DNA of 48,950 nucleotides from Adlercreutzia shanghongiae. Lineage in GTDB: Bacteria; Actinomycetota; Coriobacteriia; Coriobacteriales; Eggerthellaceae. The stretch is from contig NZ_JAYMFI010000035.1 in NCBI RefSeq assembly GCF_035830635.1, positions 1 through 48,950 on the forward strand. Direction: 5' to 3'. Position 1 is the first letter of the stretch, and each line of letters starts with the position of its first letter. The notes beneath the pieces were generated by a model that saw nothing but the letters and a program-made list of their open reading frames with translations, was not told where the DNA came from and made no database searches. Both the position numbers and the translations under genes were made by a program. Shown here in pieces: positions 7,607 through 15,586 of the stretch.

Positions 7607-8179
7607 GTGATTCCTCTCGGCAGTTTCATCGTCGTCCTATGCGCCCTTGCGAGCTTAGGGGCAGCTTGCCTTGCCATTGGCGAGGCGTGCTTCAGCCGGC
7701 AAAACGACAGTGTCAGCATGCGCATCGCCCTTTTCTGGGCGGCTGCTTGCGCGACGCTCGTCATCGCCCTTCCGTCGCTGGACAGCTTTCAAGCCTCGCC
7801 GGTTGCCGCCGTCGCGTCGGCGGCAACGCTTCTTGCCGCCTTTTGCGGCAGCTTCTTCCTCGGCCGGCGATGGCGCGAGAACGCCATGCAGCGCGAGGCT
7901 GCGCGCCTGCACCGAACCGCGAACAGCGAGCTGGCGGACCCCGCCTCAACCGAGCCGGACTACGAGGCGCTGTGCGCCAAGGCTGCCCGCACCTACGACC
8001 TCACCCGTCGCGAAGAGGACGTACTGCGCCTGCTCATCGAAGGCCGCACGGCACCGCAAATCGCCGAGGAACTCGTCGTCTCGCCCAACACCGTGAAGAC
8101 CCACGTGCGCAACCTCTACCGGAAGCTCGGCATCAACCGCCGCGCCGACCTCACCTGCCGCCTCGGAGCGAGCGGCTAG
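7607..8179 (+). CDS. Membrane-bound LuxR-type transcriptional regulator
   Basis: I choose GTG 7607 (190 aa) because GGAAAGGA ends 8 nt upstream. The ATG at 7598 overlaps that site, and a TTG at 7589 precedes it. The first ~90 residues hold about three hydrophobic segments. Residues ~125-187 are a LuxR helix-turn-helix: YDLTRREEDVLRLLIEGRTAPQIAEELVVSPNTVKTHVRNLYRKLGI. Such LuxR proteins with N-terminal helices and no receiver domain are numerous in Eggerthellaceae. It probably senses a membrane or small-molecule cue. The gene converges with the next one and shares its stop. Confidence 0.88.
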   Translation: MIPLGSFIVVLCALASLGAACLAIGEACFSRQNDSVSMRIALFWAAACATLVIALPSLDSFQASPVAAVASAATLLAAFCGSFFLGRRWRENAMQREAARLHRTANSELADPASTEPDYEALCAKAARTYDLTRREEDVLRLLIEGRTAPQIAEELVVSPNTVKTHVRNLYRKLGINRRADLTCRLGASG

Positions 8180-9012
8180 TCGCCATAGGGAATAACCCCC
8201 GTGAAGGGATAGGAGCCGTCGGTGGCGATGAGAAGATAGTTGTCGGCGCCGCCGAATTCCTCGTCGGAGGCGTCGATAACGTACACGTTGGCAAAGCGCT
8301 CGCGCAAACGTTCCACCTGGGCGAAGAGACGATACATGGCATCCCCCGCGTACTCCGCGACGCAGTTGGCCATGAGCAGCCCGCCCGACGCGAGGCGGCG
8401 TTTGGCGGCGGCTATGCCTTCGTCGCTCGCGAAGAACGGGACGGCATTGCGCCCGACGAAGGCATCGATGATGATGGCGTCGTAGCAGGTACCACAGCCG
8501 GCCTTCTGGCGGGAAACCTCCGAATGCGAGGCCGAGCCGCCGTCCACTTCGCCGGCAAGAAAGCACTCGCCGTCTTCCACAAAGATGCGCAAATCGCCAG
8601 CTCTTCCCTCTTCGGCAAGCTGCGCCTCTAGACGGTCGAGGAAGAAATGCCCGTGCGCCAGCTCCACCATAGCCGGGTCAATTTCCACGACATCGAGCTT
8701 AACGCCCGGGTGGTTCACAAGCAGCTGCTTGGGATAGGCGAAGCCCGCGCCGCCAATCATGAGCACGTGCCCGACGGCCAACAAATCGGCCTCAAACATA
8801 TGGTCGAAGGAACGCAGGTACGCAAAAGGGCACGTCGCCCAGCGCTCGTCCAAGTACGTCGCCGACTGCAGCACCCCGCCCACATTCAGCATGCGCACAT
8901 ACGACCCGTCCTCCGCCGGCATCGCATACACCGTCGCCTCCCCGAACATCGTGGGAAAGCGTCGCTTTTGCGATTCGCGTCCCGCAATCTTGCCCAACCA
9001 GTCAGATAGCAA
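8176..9012 (-). CDS. Spermidine synthase-like methyltransferase-fold protein
   Basis: The 278-aa protein has a TTG start at 9012 with AAAAAGG upstream. The Rossmann core includes the nucleotide-binding LMIGGAGFAYPKQLL (about residues 83-97), the acidic strand end DVVEIDPAMVELA, and YDAIIIDAFVGRNAVPFF. These are shared by spermidine synthases and their methyltransferase-like relatives. The aminopropyl-acceptor residues are not obviously conserved and no speD/speB partner is near, so polyamine synthesis is uncertain. It ends on the same CTAG that stops the plus-strand LuxR gene. Confidence 0.8.
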   Translation of the reverse strand: MLSDWLGKIAGRESQKRRFPTMFGEATVYAMPAEDGSYVRMLNVGGVLQSATYLDERWATCPFAYLRSFDHMFEADLLAVGHVLMIGGAGFAYPKQLLVNHPGVKLDVVEIDPAMVELAHGHFFLDRLEAQLAEEGRAGDLRIFVEDGECFLAGEVDGGSASHSEVSRQKAGCGTCYDAIIIDAFVGRNAVPFFASDEGIAAAKRRLASGGLLMANCVAEYAGDAMYRLFAQVERLRERFANVYVIDASDEEFGGADNYLLIATDGSYPFTGVIPYGD

Positions 9013-9158
9013 TAATCAACCTTTTTGAATTCGAGAATCGTTCATTTTGCTTGCGTCTTCAATGCCATAGCTTTTAGCATAGCACTCGTCGAGCCTTTCT
9101 GGTGCCCGTCTTTTTGAAAGAGGCGACCTCGGAACATGAACGAATGAGAAGCGCAGAT

Positions 9159-9902
9159 TTACCACCAAGGCATATCCTGGATATCGGGACTAGCGTAGAA
9201 GTCGATGGCGTACGGCATATCGTCGTTTAAAGGGTCGCCGTCGTTGAGGTTGCCGTTTTCGATCCACAGCTCATGGCGCAGCACGGTGCCTCCGGCTTCT
9301 TCGATTTCCTCATTCGCTCGGGCAGAAAGCGTATCGCAGCTACCCGGTTGGTTGAATATGCTGTCGGCGCCAAGCTGTGCAATCAAATCGTGATCCCCGG
9401 CAAGCGCAATGACGCGATCGTGGTGCTCGCTGTCCAGAAAAAGACGCAACTGCTTCTCCTCGCCATTCAACGTGTATACGATGCGATTGTAATTCGGATT
9501 ATCGGTCGGGCCGCCCAAGGCTCCCGGCGCGAAATGCTGAGATGGCAGCCATGTCACGAGGACGAGCACGCAGACGACAGCGGCGCCTATGAGCATCCAG
9601 CGAAGCGCACTCGTGATTCGGTCAGTCCGCTGCGTCTCGTGGGTGACTCGCTCATCCAAAAGCGATGCTTTCCAAGATAGGTCTTCTGGAAGTTGAGCGG
9701 CCTCCGCAGAACCCAGCCCCAAGAGCTCGTTGGGGGTAACACCGAAAGCATCCGCCAATGCGACAAGAGCTTCCGCGTCGGGTATCGAAGTGCCACGCTC
9801 CCACTTCGAGACGGTCTGGCGCACGACGTGCACGCGCTCGGCCAAATCGTCTTGGCTGAGACCGTTTTCCATCCGCAGCTTCTTGATGTTGTCCTTAAGC
9901 AT
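9159..9902 (-). CDS. XRE regulator with transmembrane segment
   Basis: I start at ATG 9902 (247 aa), with GGAAGG 8 nt upstream. Residues 1-60 are a Cro/C1 helix-turn-helix (NGLSQDDLAERVHVVRQTVSKWERG, then SIPDAEALVALADAFGVTPNELLG). A ~35-residue linker leads to one membrane helix near residues 104-122 (MLIGAAVVCVLVLVTWL). An extracytoplasmic domain of about 120 residues with one Cys follows. This one-component transmembrane layout suggests sensing outside and binding DNA inside. The outer domain is not recognised. The region is AT-richer than its neighbours. Confidence 0.88.
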   Translation of the reverse strand: MLKDNIKKLRMENGLSQDDLAERVHVVRQTVSKWERGTSIPDAEALVALADAFGVTPNELLGLGSAEAAQLPEDLSWKASLLDERVTHETQRTDRITSALRWMLIGAAVVCVLVLVTWLPSQHFAPGALGGPTDNPNYNRIVYTLNGEEKQLRLFLDSEHHDRVIALAGDHDLIAQLGADSIFNQPGSCDTLSARANEEIEEAGGTVLRHELWIENGNLNDGDPLNDDMPYAIDFYASPDIQDMPWW

Positions 9903-10020
9903 GCCGCCAGCCTTCCGCAAAGTCGCACTTCCCACTTCACCCTAACAGCAAGCCCAAAACAGCACAAGCAACGATGTTTAACAGAGAGACACTGAGCAGG
10001 CCTAACGTCGCTTCAGATGC

Positions 10021-10048
10021 AAAAGTGTTCCGAACGAGGAACACGTTT
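10021..10048 (-). terminator. Rho-independent terminator
   Basis: Stem GTGTTCC (10025-10031) / GGAACAC (10038-10044) with loop GAACGA. Read on the minus strand it is followed by TTTTGC (10024-10019), so it terminates the 28-aa ORF. The GTTTT on the other side would also serve the plus strand. Confidence 0.7.
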
Positions 10049-10054
10049 TATAGG

Positions 10055-10083
10055 CAAGCGCCCGCCGGGAAGACGGGCGCTTG
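10055..10083. terminator. GC-rich hairpin, companion to the terminator
   Basis: A perfect 10-bp stem, CAAGCGCCCG (10055-10064) / CGGGCGCTTG (10074-10083), lies between the 28-aa ORF stop and the T-rich terminator. It has no T-run of its own; it may assist termination or stabilise the 3' end. Confidence 0.55.
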
Positions 10084-10098
10084 GGGAGGACTCCTTGT

Positions 10099-10185
10099 CT
10101 ACAGGGCCGCTGAGGCGATGCAGCCAGCGAGGGCGAACACGGCGATAGCAAGGAGAGCGGCGGCGCAAAGTGCGGTAATCATCAT
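10099..10185 (-). CDS. 28-aa hydrophobic peptide with lipobox-like LAGC
   Basis: ATG at 10185 (a second ATG follows at once) has an AAAGGAG ribosome binding site 3 nt upstream. The peptide reads MMITALCAAALLAIAVFA then LAGCIASAAL. It is one hydrophobic helix with cysteines at 7 and 22, the latter in LAGC, which resembles a lipoprotein cleavage motif near the very end. Two hairpins follow immediately, so this looks like a complete small transcription unit. It could be a toxin-like or regulatory membrane peptide, or an RNA gene with an incidental ORF. No family is recognised. Confidence 0.55.
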   Translation of the reverse strand: MMITALCAAALLAIAVFALAGCIASAAL

Positions 10186-10345
10186 GGGCTCCTTTCCCTG
10201 AGGGATTTCGCATCCCTTCAATTCGATGAGTCTATGATGGCAGGCGCGACTTACGTCGCCGTTGCACGCATCTTACAGTTTTGTCGCTTAGGCCCAGGGC
10301 AGCCAGAGCAGTCTTTCGCGCCCGCGGCGGGCGTCCGCTACTCGT

Positions 10346-11017
10346 TTAGGCGTCGGCTTTGGCGAGAAACTCGTCCGAATCGAGGTCTTCCCAGCTGGAA
10401 AGCAGGAAGTCCGCACGCTCGATGAGCTCTTCGCGAGTGCCGGAGATGTCGTTGTCGTAGATGGCACCGGCACGGTAGCCGGCACCGCGCAGGGTATCCA
10501 GCGCGTAGGCGGCGTCTTCAAAGCCCCAGGTGTGAGCCCGGTCAGTGCCGAGGAAGCTGCGAGCATGGTCGTAAATGGCCGGCTCGCGCTTGCTCGTCTG
10601 CAGGTCATCCACCGACACGACGGCCTTCATATACGGCGCGAACCCGCAGCGCTCCACGCATATAGCCAGCATATCGGCCGGCGTGGAGGAAGCCACCGCC
10701 ATGGGCACACCTTGCTCGTGCAGCGCCCGCACGAATTCCAGGGCGCCGGGACGTGCCTCCACTTCGTTGGCATAGAAGGCGCGCATGCGCTCGAAGATCA
10801 TGCCCAGCACTTCCTCGCTGCTGTTCCCCAAGCCGCACTGCTCATGCAGGTACGCGCTGGCCTCGGGCAGCGACATGGTGGTAATGGCATCGGCGTCGGC
10901 CTCGGTGATTTCGATGCCCGCCTCAGCCGCCAGCGTGCGGTCCACGTCATGCCACGCGCCCATGGAATCCACGAGCGTCCCATCGCAATCGAAGATAACA
11001 CCGATATTATCTGCCAC
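10346..11017 (-). CDS. HAD-superfamily hydrolase (subfamily IA)
   Basis: The 223-aa protein has a GTG start with AAGGAGCAGGTT before it. Motif I is FDCDGTLVDS (nucleophile Asp9, acid Asp11), motif II VASSTPA, the motif III region TSKREPAIY, and motif IV GFEDAAYALDTL. An alpha-helical cap lies between motifs I and II. Substrate cannot be read from sequence; phosphoglycolate or sugar phosphatase-like activity is plausible. It lies downstream of hom in the same direction, but a terminator at 11034-11060 separates them. Confidence 0.92.
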   Translation of the reverse strand: MADNIGVIFDCDGTLVDSMGAWHDVDRTLAAEAGIEITEADADAITTMSLPEASAYLHEQCGLGNSSEEVLGMIFERMRAFYANEVEARPGALEFVRALHEQGVPMAVASSTPADMLAICVERCGFAPYMKAVVSVDDLQTSKREPAIYDHARSFLGTDRAHTWGFEDAAYALDTLRGAGYRAGAIYDNDISGTREELIERADFLLSSWEDLDSDEFLAKADA

Positions 11018-11033
11018 AACCTGCTCCTTCCAA

Positions 11034-11060
11034 CAAAACGGGCGGGGTCAGCCCCCGCCC
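11034..11060 (-). terminator. Terminator after hom
   Basis: Stem GGGCGGGG (11040-11047) / CCCCGCCC (11053-11060) is followed on the minus strand by GTTTTG. It lies 36 bp beyond the hom stop codon. Confidence 0.75.
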
Positions 11061-11095
11061 TAGCAATTTCCAACAAGCGGCTTTCCCGCGCTCCC

Positions 11096-12379
11096 CTACT
11101 CCTCGACGCGGATGACCGAGGGGGTGTCCAGCACCACGTTGTCCAGCGCGAGGGCCTCTTCCAGCGCCTCGCGGATGTCGCGCTCGCGGCAGCGGTGGGT
11201 GACCACCACCTGGTCCACACGCTCGGCGCCCGAACGGCCGCGCTGCACGATGGACTTCACCGAGATGTTGTGACGCGCGAACACGCCCGCCATGGTTTCC
11301 AAAACGCCGGGACGGTCGGTCACCGAGAAGCGCAGATAGTAGCGCATGACCAGCTCGTCCATGGGCAGGATGGGCAGCTCGTCAGTGCAGGTGCAGCCCA
11401 CAATGGGAGCCACGCCCTGCTGAATGTGGCGGGCCACCTCCAGCACGTCGCCCATGACAGCGCTGGCCGCGGCACCGGCGCCGGCACCCTCGCCGAAGAA
11501 CATGGTCTCGCCCACGAAATCGCCCACCACGTAGATGGCGTTGAACACGCCGTTCACTGTGGCCAGCTGGTGGTCGGTCGGAATCATGGTGGGGTGCACG
11601 CGCACGTCCACCCCGCCCTCGCGACGATGGGCGATGGCCAGAAGCTTGATGACGTAGCCCATGTCGCGGGCCGCCTCGATATCCACCGGCGAGATGTTCG
11701 TGATGCCGTCGGTGTACACGTCATCCAAGGTCACGCGCGAGTTGAAGGCGATGGAGGCCAGAATGGCGATCTTCGCAGCCGCATCGAACCCGCCCACATC
11801 AGCGGTGGGGTCGGCCTCAGCGAAGCCCTTGGCCTGGGCCTCGGCCAGCGCGTCCTCGTAGGACAGGCCGTTGTCGGCCATGCGCGTGAGCATGTAGTTG
11901 GTGGTACCGTTCACGATGCCCATGACCGAGGTAATCTCGTTGGCGATGAGCGAGTGCTTCAGCGGGTCGATGATGGGAATGCCGCCGCCCACGCTGGCTT
12001 CGAAGGCCAGCTCCTTGCCGGCGGCCTCGGCGGCGTCCATGACCTCCTTGCCATAGGTGGCCATGAGCGCCTTGTTAGCCGTGACCACGTTCTTGCCCGC
12101 GGCCAGCGCGTTCAGCACCACGGTGCGGGCGATGGTGGTGCCGCCGATGAGCTCCACCACGATGTCGATCTCGGGATCATTGATGATGTTGTTGAAGTTG
12201 TCGGTGAACAGATGCCCCACGCCGTGGGCCTCGGCCTCGGCCGGCGTCAGCGAGCACACGCGCGCCAGCTCGATGTCGATGCCGAAGTGGCGAAGGAAGT
12301 CGTCCTTATGCTTCTGGATGATATCGATGCAGCCGCCGCCAACAGTGCCGGTGCCCACCAAGCCGATCTTCACTGCCAT
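11096..12379 (-). CDS. hom: Homoserine dehydrogenase
   Basis: The 427-aa enzyme reduces aspartate semialdehyde to homoserine, the precursor of threonine and methionine. The N-terminal Rossmann motif is KIGLVGTGTVGGG. The catalytic core includes VTANKALMATYG, ASVGGGIPIIDPLK, GIVNGTTNYMLT and FAEADPTADVGGFDAAAK. The last ~80 residues are an ACT domain (FSVTDRPGVLETMAGVFARHNISVKSI), normally used for threonine feedback. It feeds the MetA/MetY pair at 2-4 kb. A TATAAT -10 lies at 12424-12429. No thrB or thrC is adjacent. Confidence 0.97.
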   Translation of the reverse strand: MAVKIGLVGTGTVGGGCIDIIQKHKDDFLRHFGIDIELARVCSLTPAEAEAHGVGHLFTDNFNNIINDPEIDIVVELIGGTTIARTVVLNALAAGKNVVTANKALMATYGKEVMDAAEAAGKELAFEASVGGGIPIIDPLKHSLIANEITSVMGIVNGTTNYMLTRMADNGLSYEDALAEAQAKGFAEADPTADVGGFDAAAKIAILASIAFNSRVTLDDVYTDGITNISPVDIEAARDMGYVIKLLAIAHRREGGVDVRVHPTMIPTDHQLATVNGVFNAIYVVGDFVGETMFFGEGAGAGAAASAVMGDVLEVARHIQQGVAPIVGCTCTDELPILPMDELVMRYYLRFSVTDRPGVLETMAGVFARHNISVKSIVQRGRSGAERVDQVVVTHRCRERDIREALEEALALDNVVLDTPSVIRVEE

Positions 12380-12423
12380 AGTACGTCCTCTCGGGATTCG
12401 CGAAACGTCTTTAAGATTGGACG

Positions 12424-12429
12424 ATTATA
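12424..12429 (-). promoter_or_regulatory. -10 box of hom
   Basis: On the minus strand a perfect TATAAT sits 45 bp before the hom ATG. No good -35 is visible at 16-18 bp. From here to 13267 there is no convincing gene; that interval is described under the repeats. Confidence 0.5.
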
Positions 12430-12801
12430 AAGGCAACGGCGTCCTTTTTGCTGCGCCCCCATGGGGAAGGGCGCGAACCAGCCAGTTCGCGGAACCCGCA
12501 GCCGCAAACGGGGAGCCATCGAAGCGCAGAGTGCGGCAGACGCAATTGGAGAGCCAACACTTCGGGGGCATTCTCCTGGCGCTGGACCGGCCATCCGCAG
12601 CGGAAGCGCGGTCGCCCCGGCGCGGGGGCGGCATCTGAAGCTGGGACGCGGTCGTCCTGGCGCAGGGGCCGCCATCTGGCGCTGGGCGGCCATCTGGAGC
12701 TGGGCGGGTCGTCCTGACGCTGGGGCACGATCTCTTTGGGCGCAGGGCTGGCTGCTCCAGGCAGAACGCGCAGCCGTTTCCCACGCCGCCTCGTCGCAAA
12801 T

Positions 12802-13010
12802 AGTCCAAATCCCTCAAATTTGCCACGCGGAAACTCAAACAGGACAAATATGACCGATATGGACAGCGACCAGCGACCCTCTCCGGCTTTTCACCAGCGT
12901 TTTCCCAGGTCGCAAGTATCAGGCTCTCAAGCAAAAGAGCGTATTTTGTCCAAACCCCGCATATTTGCCACGTTTTTCCCAGAGGCTGCCAAAAATATGC
13001 GGTTTGGACA
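12802..13010. repeat. Repeat family A, island 1: four 23-nt modules
   Basis: Four copies of a 23-nt module with ends TGTCC and TTTGCC: 12802-12824 (+), 12843-12865 (-), 12947-12969 (+), 12988-13010 (-). They alternate in orientation, so the last two form an imperfect inverted repeat around an 18-nt centre. The flanks are low-complexity GC-rich DNA (12430-12800, with repeated GGCGCTGGGC/GGCCATCTGG-like strings). All ORFs crossing the island have unnatural composition and no ribosome binding sites. The same module recurs at 46.6 kb. Confidence 0.85.
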
Positions 13011-13030
13011 ACCGGCAGTGCACGAAAACA

Positions 13031-13168
13031 ACGCCCGAGGCGACAACCAGAAGACAATACGGGCCTGGACAACTGGCAACGCCCGAGGATGGCGCACGAG
13101 GACGACGCCCGAGGTGACGACCAGAAGACGGTACGGGCTTGGACGGCCAGCAGCGCGCGAGGATAGCG
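13031..13168. repeat. Two imperfect 74-bp tandem repeats
   Basis: ACGCCCGAGG starts copy 1 at 13031 and copy 2 at 13105. The copies then run in parallel (GACAACCAGAAGAC versus GACGACCAGAAGAC; TACGGGCCTGG versus TACGGGCTTGG). Differences are scattered substitutions. The array adjoins the family A modules and shows no coding signal. Confidence 0.75.
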
Positions 13169-13267
13169 CCGACATGCGTGTGCCATCCTCGCTCTTTCTT
13201 TTACCGCTCTCGGAAGGGGAAGCGCACAACGGGATAAGAGCTGCCCCCCTCCTGTGCTGGAAGCTGG

Positions 13268-13663
13268 CTAGGCGAAGAGCTCCTTCTCCACCACCAGCTC
13301 GTTCTTGATGTGGCCGACAAGTTTCTGCAACGCGTCAATGCAGTTGGGGCGGATGTCGGCGCCGATGAGCACGTACATGAGCGAATCGCCCACCTCGCAA
13401 CGACCCTCGTTCAGCCACGTGCGCACGTAATAGACGCCCGGCCAGGTGAGCGCCTCGGCCTCGGCCGCAGCCAGACCCTCGGCATCGTAGGAAAACTCCA
13501 CGGCCACCACATCGCCGAGGCCTTCCACGCCCTCGCGCACCTGGGCTTTCGGCGTGATGCGCACGACGCCGTTATGGGTAAGGAACATGCCGCACTGGGC
13601 CGCCGCAGGATCCGCCTTGGCCTCATGCAGCCACTGATCGACAGAAGGTTCGGTCTTTGCCAT
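13268..13663 (-). CDS. Divergent MoaE-like protein (molybdopterin synthase large-subunit family)
   Basis: The 131-aa protein starts at ATG 13663 after GAGAAAGG. The C-terminal pattern LNEGRCEVGDSLMYVLIGADIR then HIKNELVVEKE aligns with the MoaE core. The two catalytic lysines of MoaE are conserved with the correct 7-residue spacing (Lys120 and Lys127 here). The usual His of the 'HR' motif is replaced (ADIR) and the WK motif is lost (VEK). No moaD or other cofactor genes are adjacent. It may be a working but divergent large subunit or a repurposed fold. Confidence 0.75.
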   Translation of the reverse strand: MAKTEPSVDQWLHEAKADPAAAQCGMFLTHNGVVRITPKAQVREGVEGLGDVVAVEFSYDAEGLAAAEAEALTWPGVYYVRTWLNEGRCEVGDSLMYVLIGADIRPNCIDALQKLVGHIKNELVVEKELFA

Positions 13664-13731
13664 AGGTTAGCCTTTCTCCCGCGCGCCGCCTGCGCACCGG
13701 CCGGCGAGCGCCCATTTATCTTACGTTGAGA

Positions 13732-13862
13732 ATAATAGCACGACTCCCTCGATCGCTTCGCCACATTCCGCTTTTCCAAATTCACCCCGCCGCCCGCCCC
13801 CATTTCTCTTAAGCCGATTTAACGGGTCAGACATATTTCGCACGTCGCGTTGCTGCTATCAT
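13732..13862. promoter_or_regulatory. Divergent promoter region, moaE-like / lysA
   Basis: A TATTAT -10 on the minus strand (13732-13737) serves the moaE-like gene. A TATCAT -10 on the plus strand (13857-13862) serves lysA, about 66 bp before its start. The -35 boxes are weak. I looked for a lysine riboswitch in the lysA leader and saw none. Confidence 0.4.
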
Positions 13863-13927
13863 AGGCCCACTCATTGACGACCCGTCGGCGCCAAAGCGCC
13901 TCTTGAGATACGAGAAAGGAAGCGGAA

Positions 13928-15283
13928 ATGTCCCTGCCTGCCTCCGACTTGACCAAAAAGCCCGACATGCGCACCACCATGGAGCTGGGCGCCGTGCTGC
14001 CCGAGACCGCCGAGGTGCGCGACGACCACCTGTTCATCGGCGGCGTCGATATGGTGGAGCTGGCCCGCGAGCAAGGCACTGCGCTCTACGTGTTCGACGA
14101 GGCCGACCTGCGCCACCGCATGGAGGCCTACCGCGAGTCCTTCCGCAGCCGCTACGAGAACTCCGACATCATCTACGCGTCGAAAGCCTTTTTGAACAAG
14201 GAAGTGCTGCGCATCGCCGAGGCCGAGGGGCTGTGCCTGGACGTGTCCGGCGGCGGCGAGCTGGCCTGCGCACGCGCGGTTGACTTCCCCATGGAGCGCG
14301 TGTTCGTGCACGGCAACAACAAAACGCCCCGCGAGCTGGAGGAGGCCATCTCCGCCGGCGTGGGCCGCATCGTGCTGGATTCCCGTATCGAGCTGGCGCG
14401 CGTGAACGAGATTGCCGGGCGCCTCGGCGTGGTGCAGGATGTGTACATGCGCATCACCCCCGGCGTGGAGGCCGACACCCACGAGTACATCCGCACCGGC
14501 TGCGAAGATTCGAAGTTCGGCTTCACCATGCGCGAGGACTTCGCCTTCAAGTGCGTCGCCGACGTGCTGGCCGCCGAAAACGTGCGCCTGGTGGGCCTGC
14601 ACTGCCACATCGGGTCGCAGATTTTCGCACTGCACTCCTTCCGCGAGGCGGCGGCGGTCATGGTGGAGTTCATGGCCCGCATCCGCGACACCTACGGCCA
14701 CGAGATTACCGAGCTCGACCTGGGCGGCGGCTTGGGCATCGCCTATTTGGCCGAGCACCAGCCCTCCTCCATCGACGACTTCGCTGAGGTCTCCTGCTCG
14801 GCCGTGCGCGATTTGTGCGCGCTGCACAACCTGCCGCTGCCTCGCCTGCTCGTAGAGCCGGGCCGCAGCCTGGTGGCCCCGGCCGGCGTGACGCTGTATA
14901 CCGTGGGCATCCTGAAGACGCTGCCCGGCATCCGCAAGTACGTGGCAGTAGATGGCGGGATGTCCGACAACATCCGCACGGCACTCTACCACGCCGACTA
15001 CGAGCCCACCATTGCCAACAAGGCCGGTCAGCCGCGCTGCGAGATTGTCACGCTGTGCGGCAAACACTGCGAAAGCGGCGACGCCGTGGTAGTGGACATG
15101 CCCCTACAGAAGGCCGATTTGGGCGACATCGTGTGCGTGTTCGGCACCGGCGCCTACAACATGACCATGGCCTCGAACTACAACGGCCAGCCGCGCCCGG
15201 CCGTAGTGTTCGTGCGCGATGGGGAAGCCCACGTGGTCACCCGTCGTGAGACGTACGAGGACCTTTACCAGCGCGATATCTAA
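13928..15283 (+). CDS. lysA: Diaminopimelate decarboxylase
   Basis: This 451-aa fold-III PLP enzyme converts meso-diaminopimelate to L-lysine. The PLP lysine is Lys86 in IIYASKAFLN. Other landmarks are CLDVSGGGELACA, the HGNNKTPRELEEA helix, GLHCHIGSQI, the DLGGGLGI phosphate loop, LVEPGRSLV, and the dimer-interface CESGD and GAYNMTMASNYN. It stands alone, with an AAAGGAAG ribosome binding site and a strong terminator 23 bp after the stop. Confidence 0.97.
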   Translation: MSLPASDLTKKPDMRTTMELGAVLPETAEVRDDHLFIGGVDMVELAREQGTALYVFDEADLRHRMEAYRESFRSRYENSDIIYASKAFLNKEVLRIAEAEGLCLDVSGGGELACARAVDFPMERVFVHGNNKTPRELEEAISAGVGRIVLDSRIELARVNEIAGRLGVVQDVYMRITPGVEADTHEYIRTGCEDSKFGFTMREDFAFKCVADVLAAENVRLVGLHCHIGSQIFALHSFREAAAVMVEFMARIRDTYGHEITELDLGGGLGIAYLAEHQPSSIDDFAEVSCSAVRDLCALHNLPLPRLLVEPGRSLVAPAGVTLYTVGILKTLPGIRKYVAVDGGMSDNIRTALYHADYEPTIANKAGQPRCEIVTLCGKHCESGDAVVVDMPLQKADLGDIVCVFGTGAYNMTMASNYNGQPRPAVVFVRDGEAHVVTRRETYEDLYQRDI

Positions 15284-15305
15284 GACGCACGGCTCACGTA
15301 CTTGC

Positions 15306-15337
15306 ACGGGCGGTCCTCAGCGGGCCGCCCGTTTTGT
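15306..15337 (+). terminator. Terminator after lysA
   Basis: Stem ACGGGCGG (15306-15313) / CCGCCCGT (15325-15332) is extended by inner CC/GG pairs and followed by TTTTG. Placement and the T-run are typical. Confidence 0.85.
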
Positions 15338-15432
15338 TTCTGCGGAAAACCAGCGGGGGCGCCGCGCCTGCTCCTCGCCGTTTCGCACGTGTTCTTTTCG
15401 GTTCCGTTGCAACGGGTTCGCAACTCCGTAAT

Positions 15433-15573
15433 GAGACGAAGGACGCAGCGCCTTTCCGCCCCTCGTCTCGGTACAGTAGCCTTATTCGCTGAAACCCCGT
15501 ACCTGCTTCGGTGCGCATCCCCCAAGGCTCGCTTTGGCATCGACGGCGGGCCCGCGCTTGTTCTCTTTAGAAT
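15433..15573 (+). promoter_or_regulatory. Leader region of the nitroreductase gene
   Basis: The 250-bp gap 15338-15586 holds no gene. It contains a stem GAGACGA (15433-15439) / TCGTCTC (15463-15469) and a -10-like TAGAAT (15568-15573) only 14 bp before the ATG, which would make a very short leader. No -35 or known riboswitch is recognised. Confidence 0.3.
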
Positions 15574-15586
15574 CGAGGCTTTGCCC

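Noticed and set aside
10532..12430. 632-codon plus-strand ORF over hom and the HAD gene
   Set aside because: Antisense shadow of two well-supported genes; long antisense frames are common at this GC content.
12425..13186. Long minus-strand ORF (253 codons) and overlapping ORFs upstream of hom
   Set aside because: They run through repeats, have no ribosome binding site, and have unnatural Arg/Cys/Trp-rich composition.
13738..13927. Lysine riboswitch upstream of lysA
   Set aside because: The leader after the likely -10 is only about 60 nt and lacks the multi-helix aptamer.
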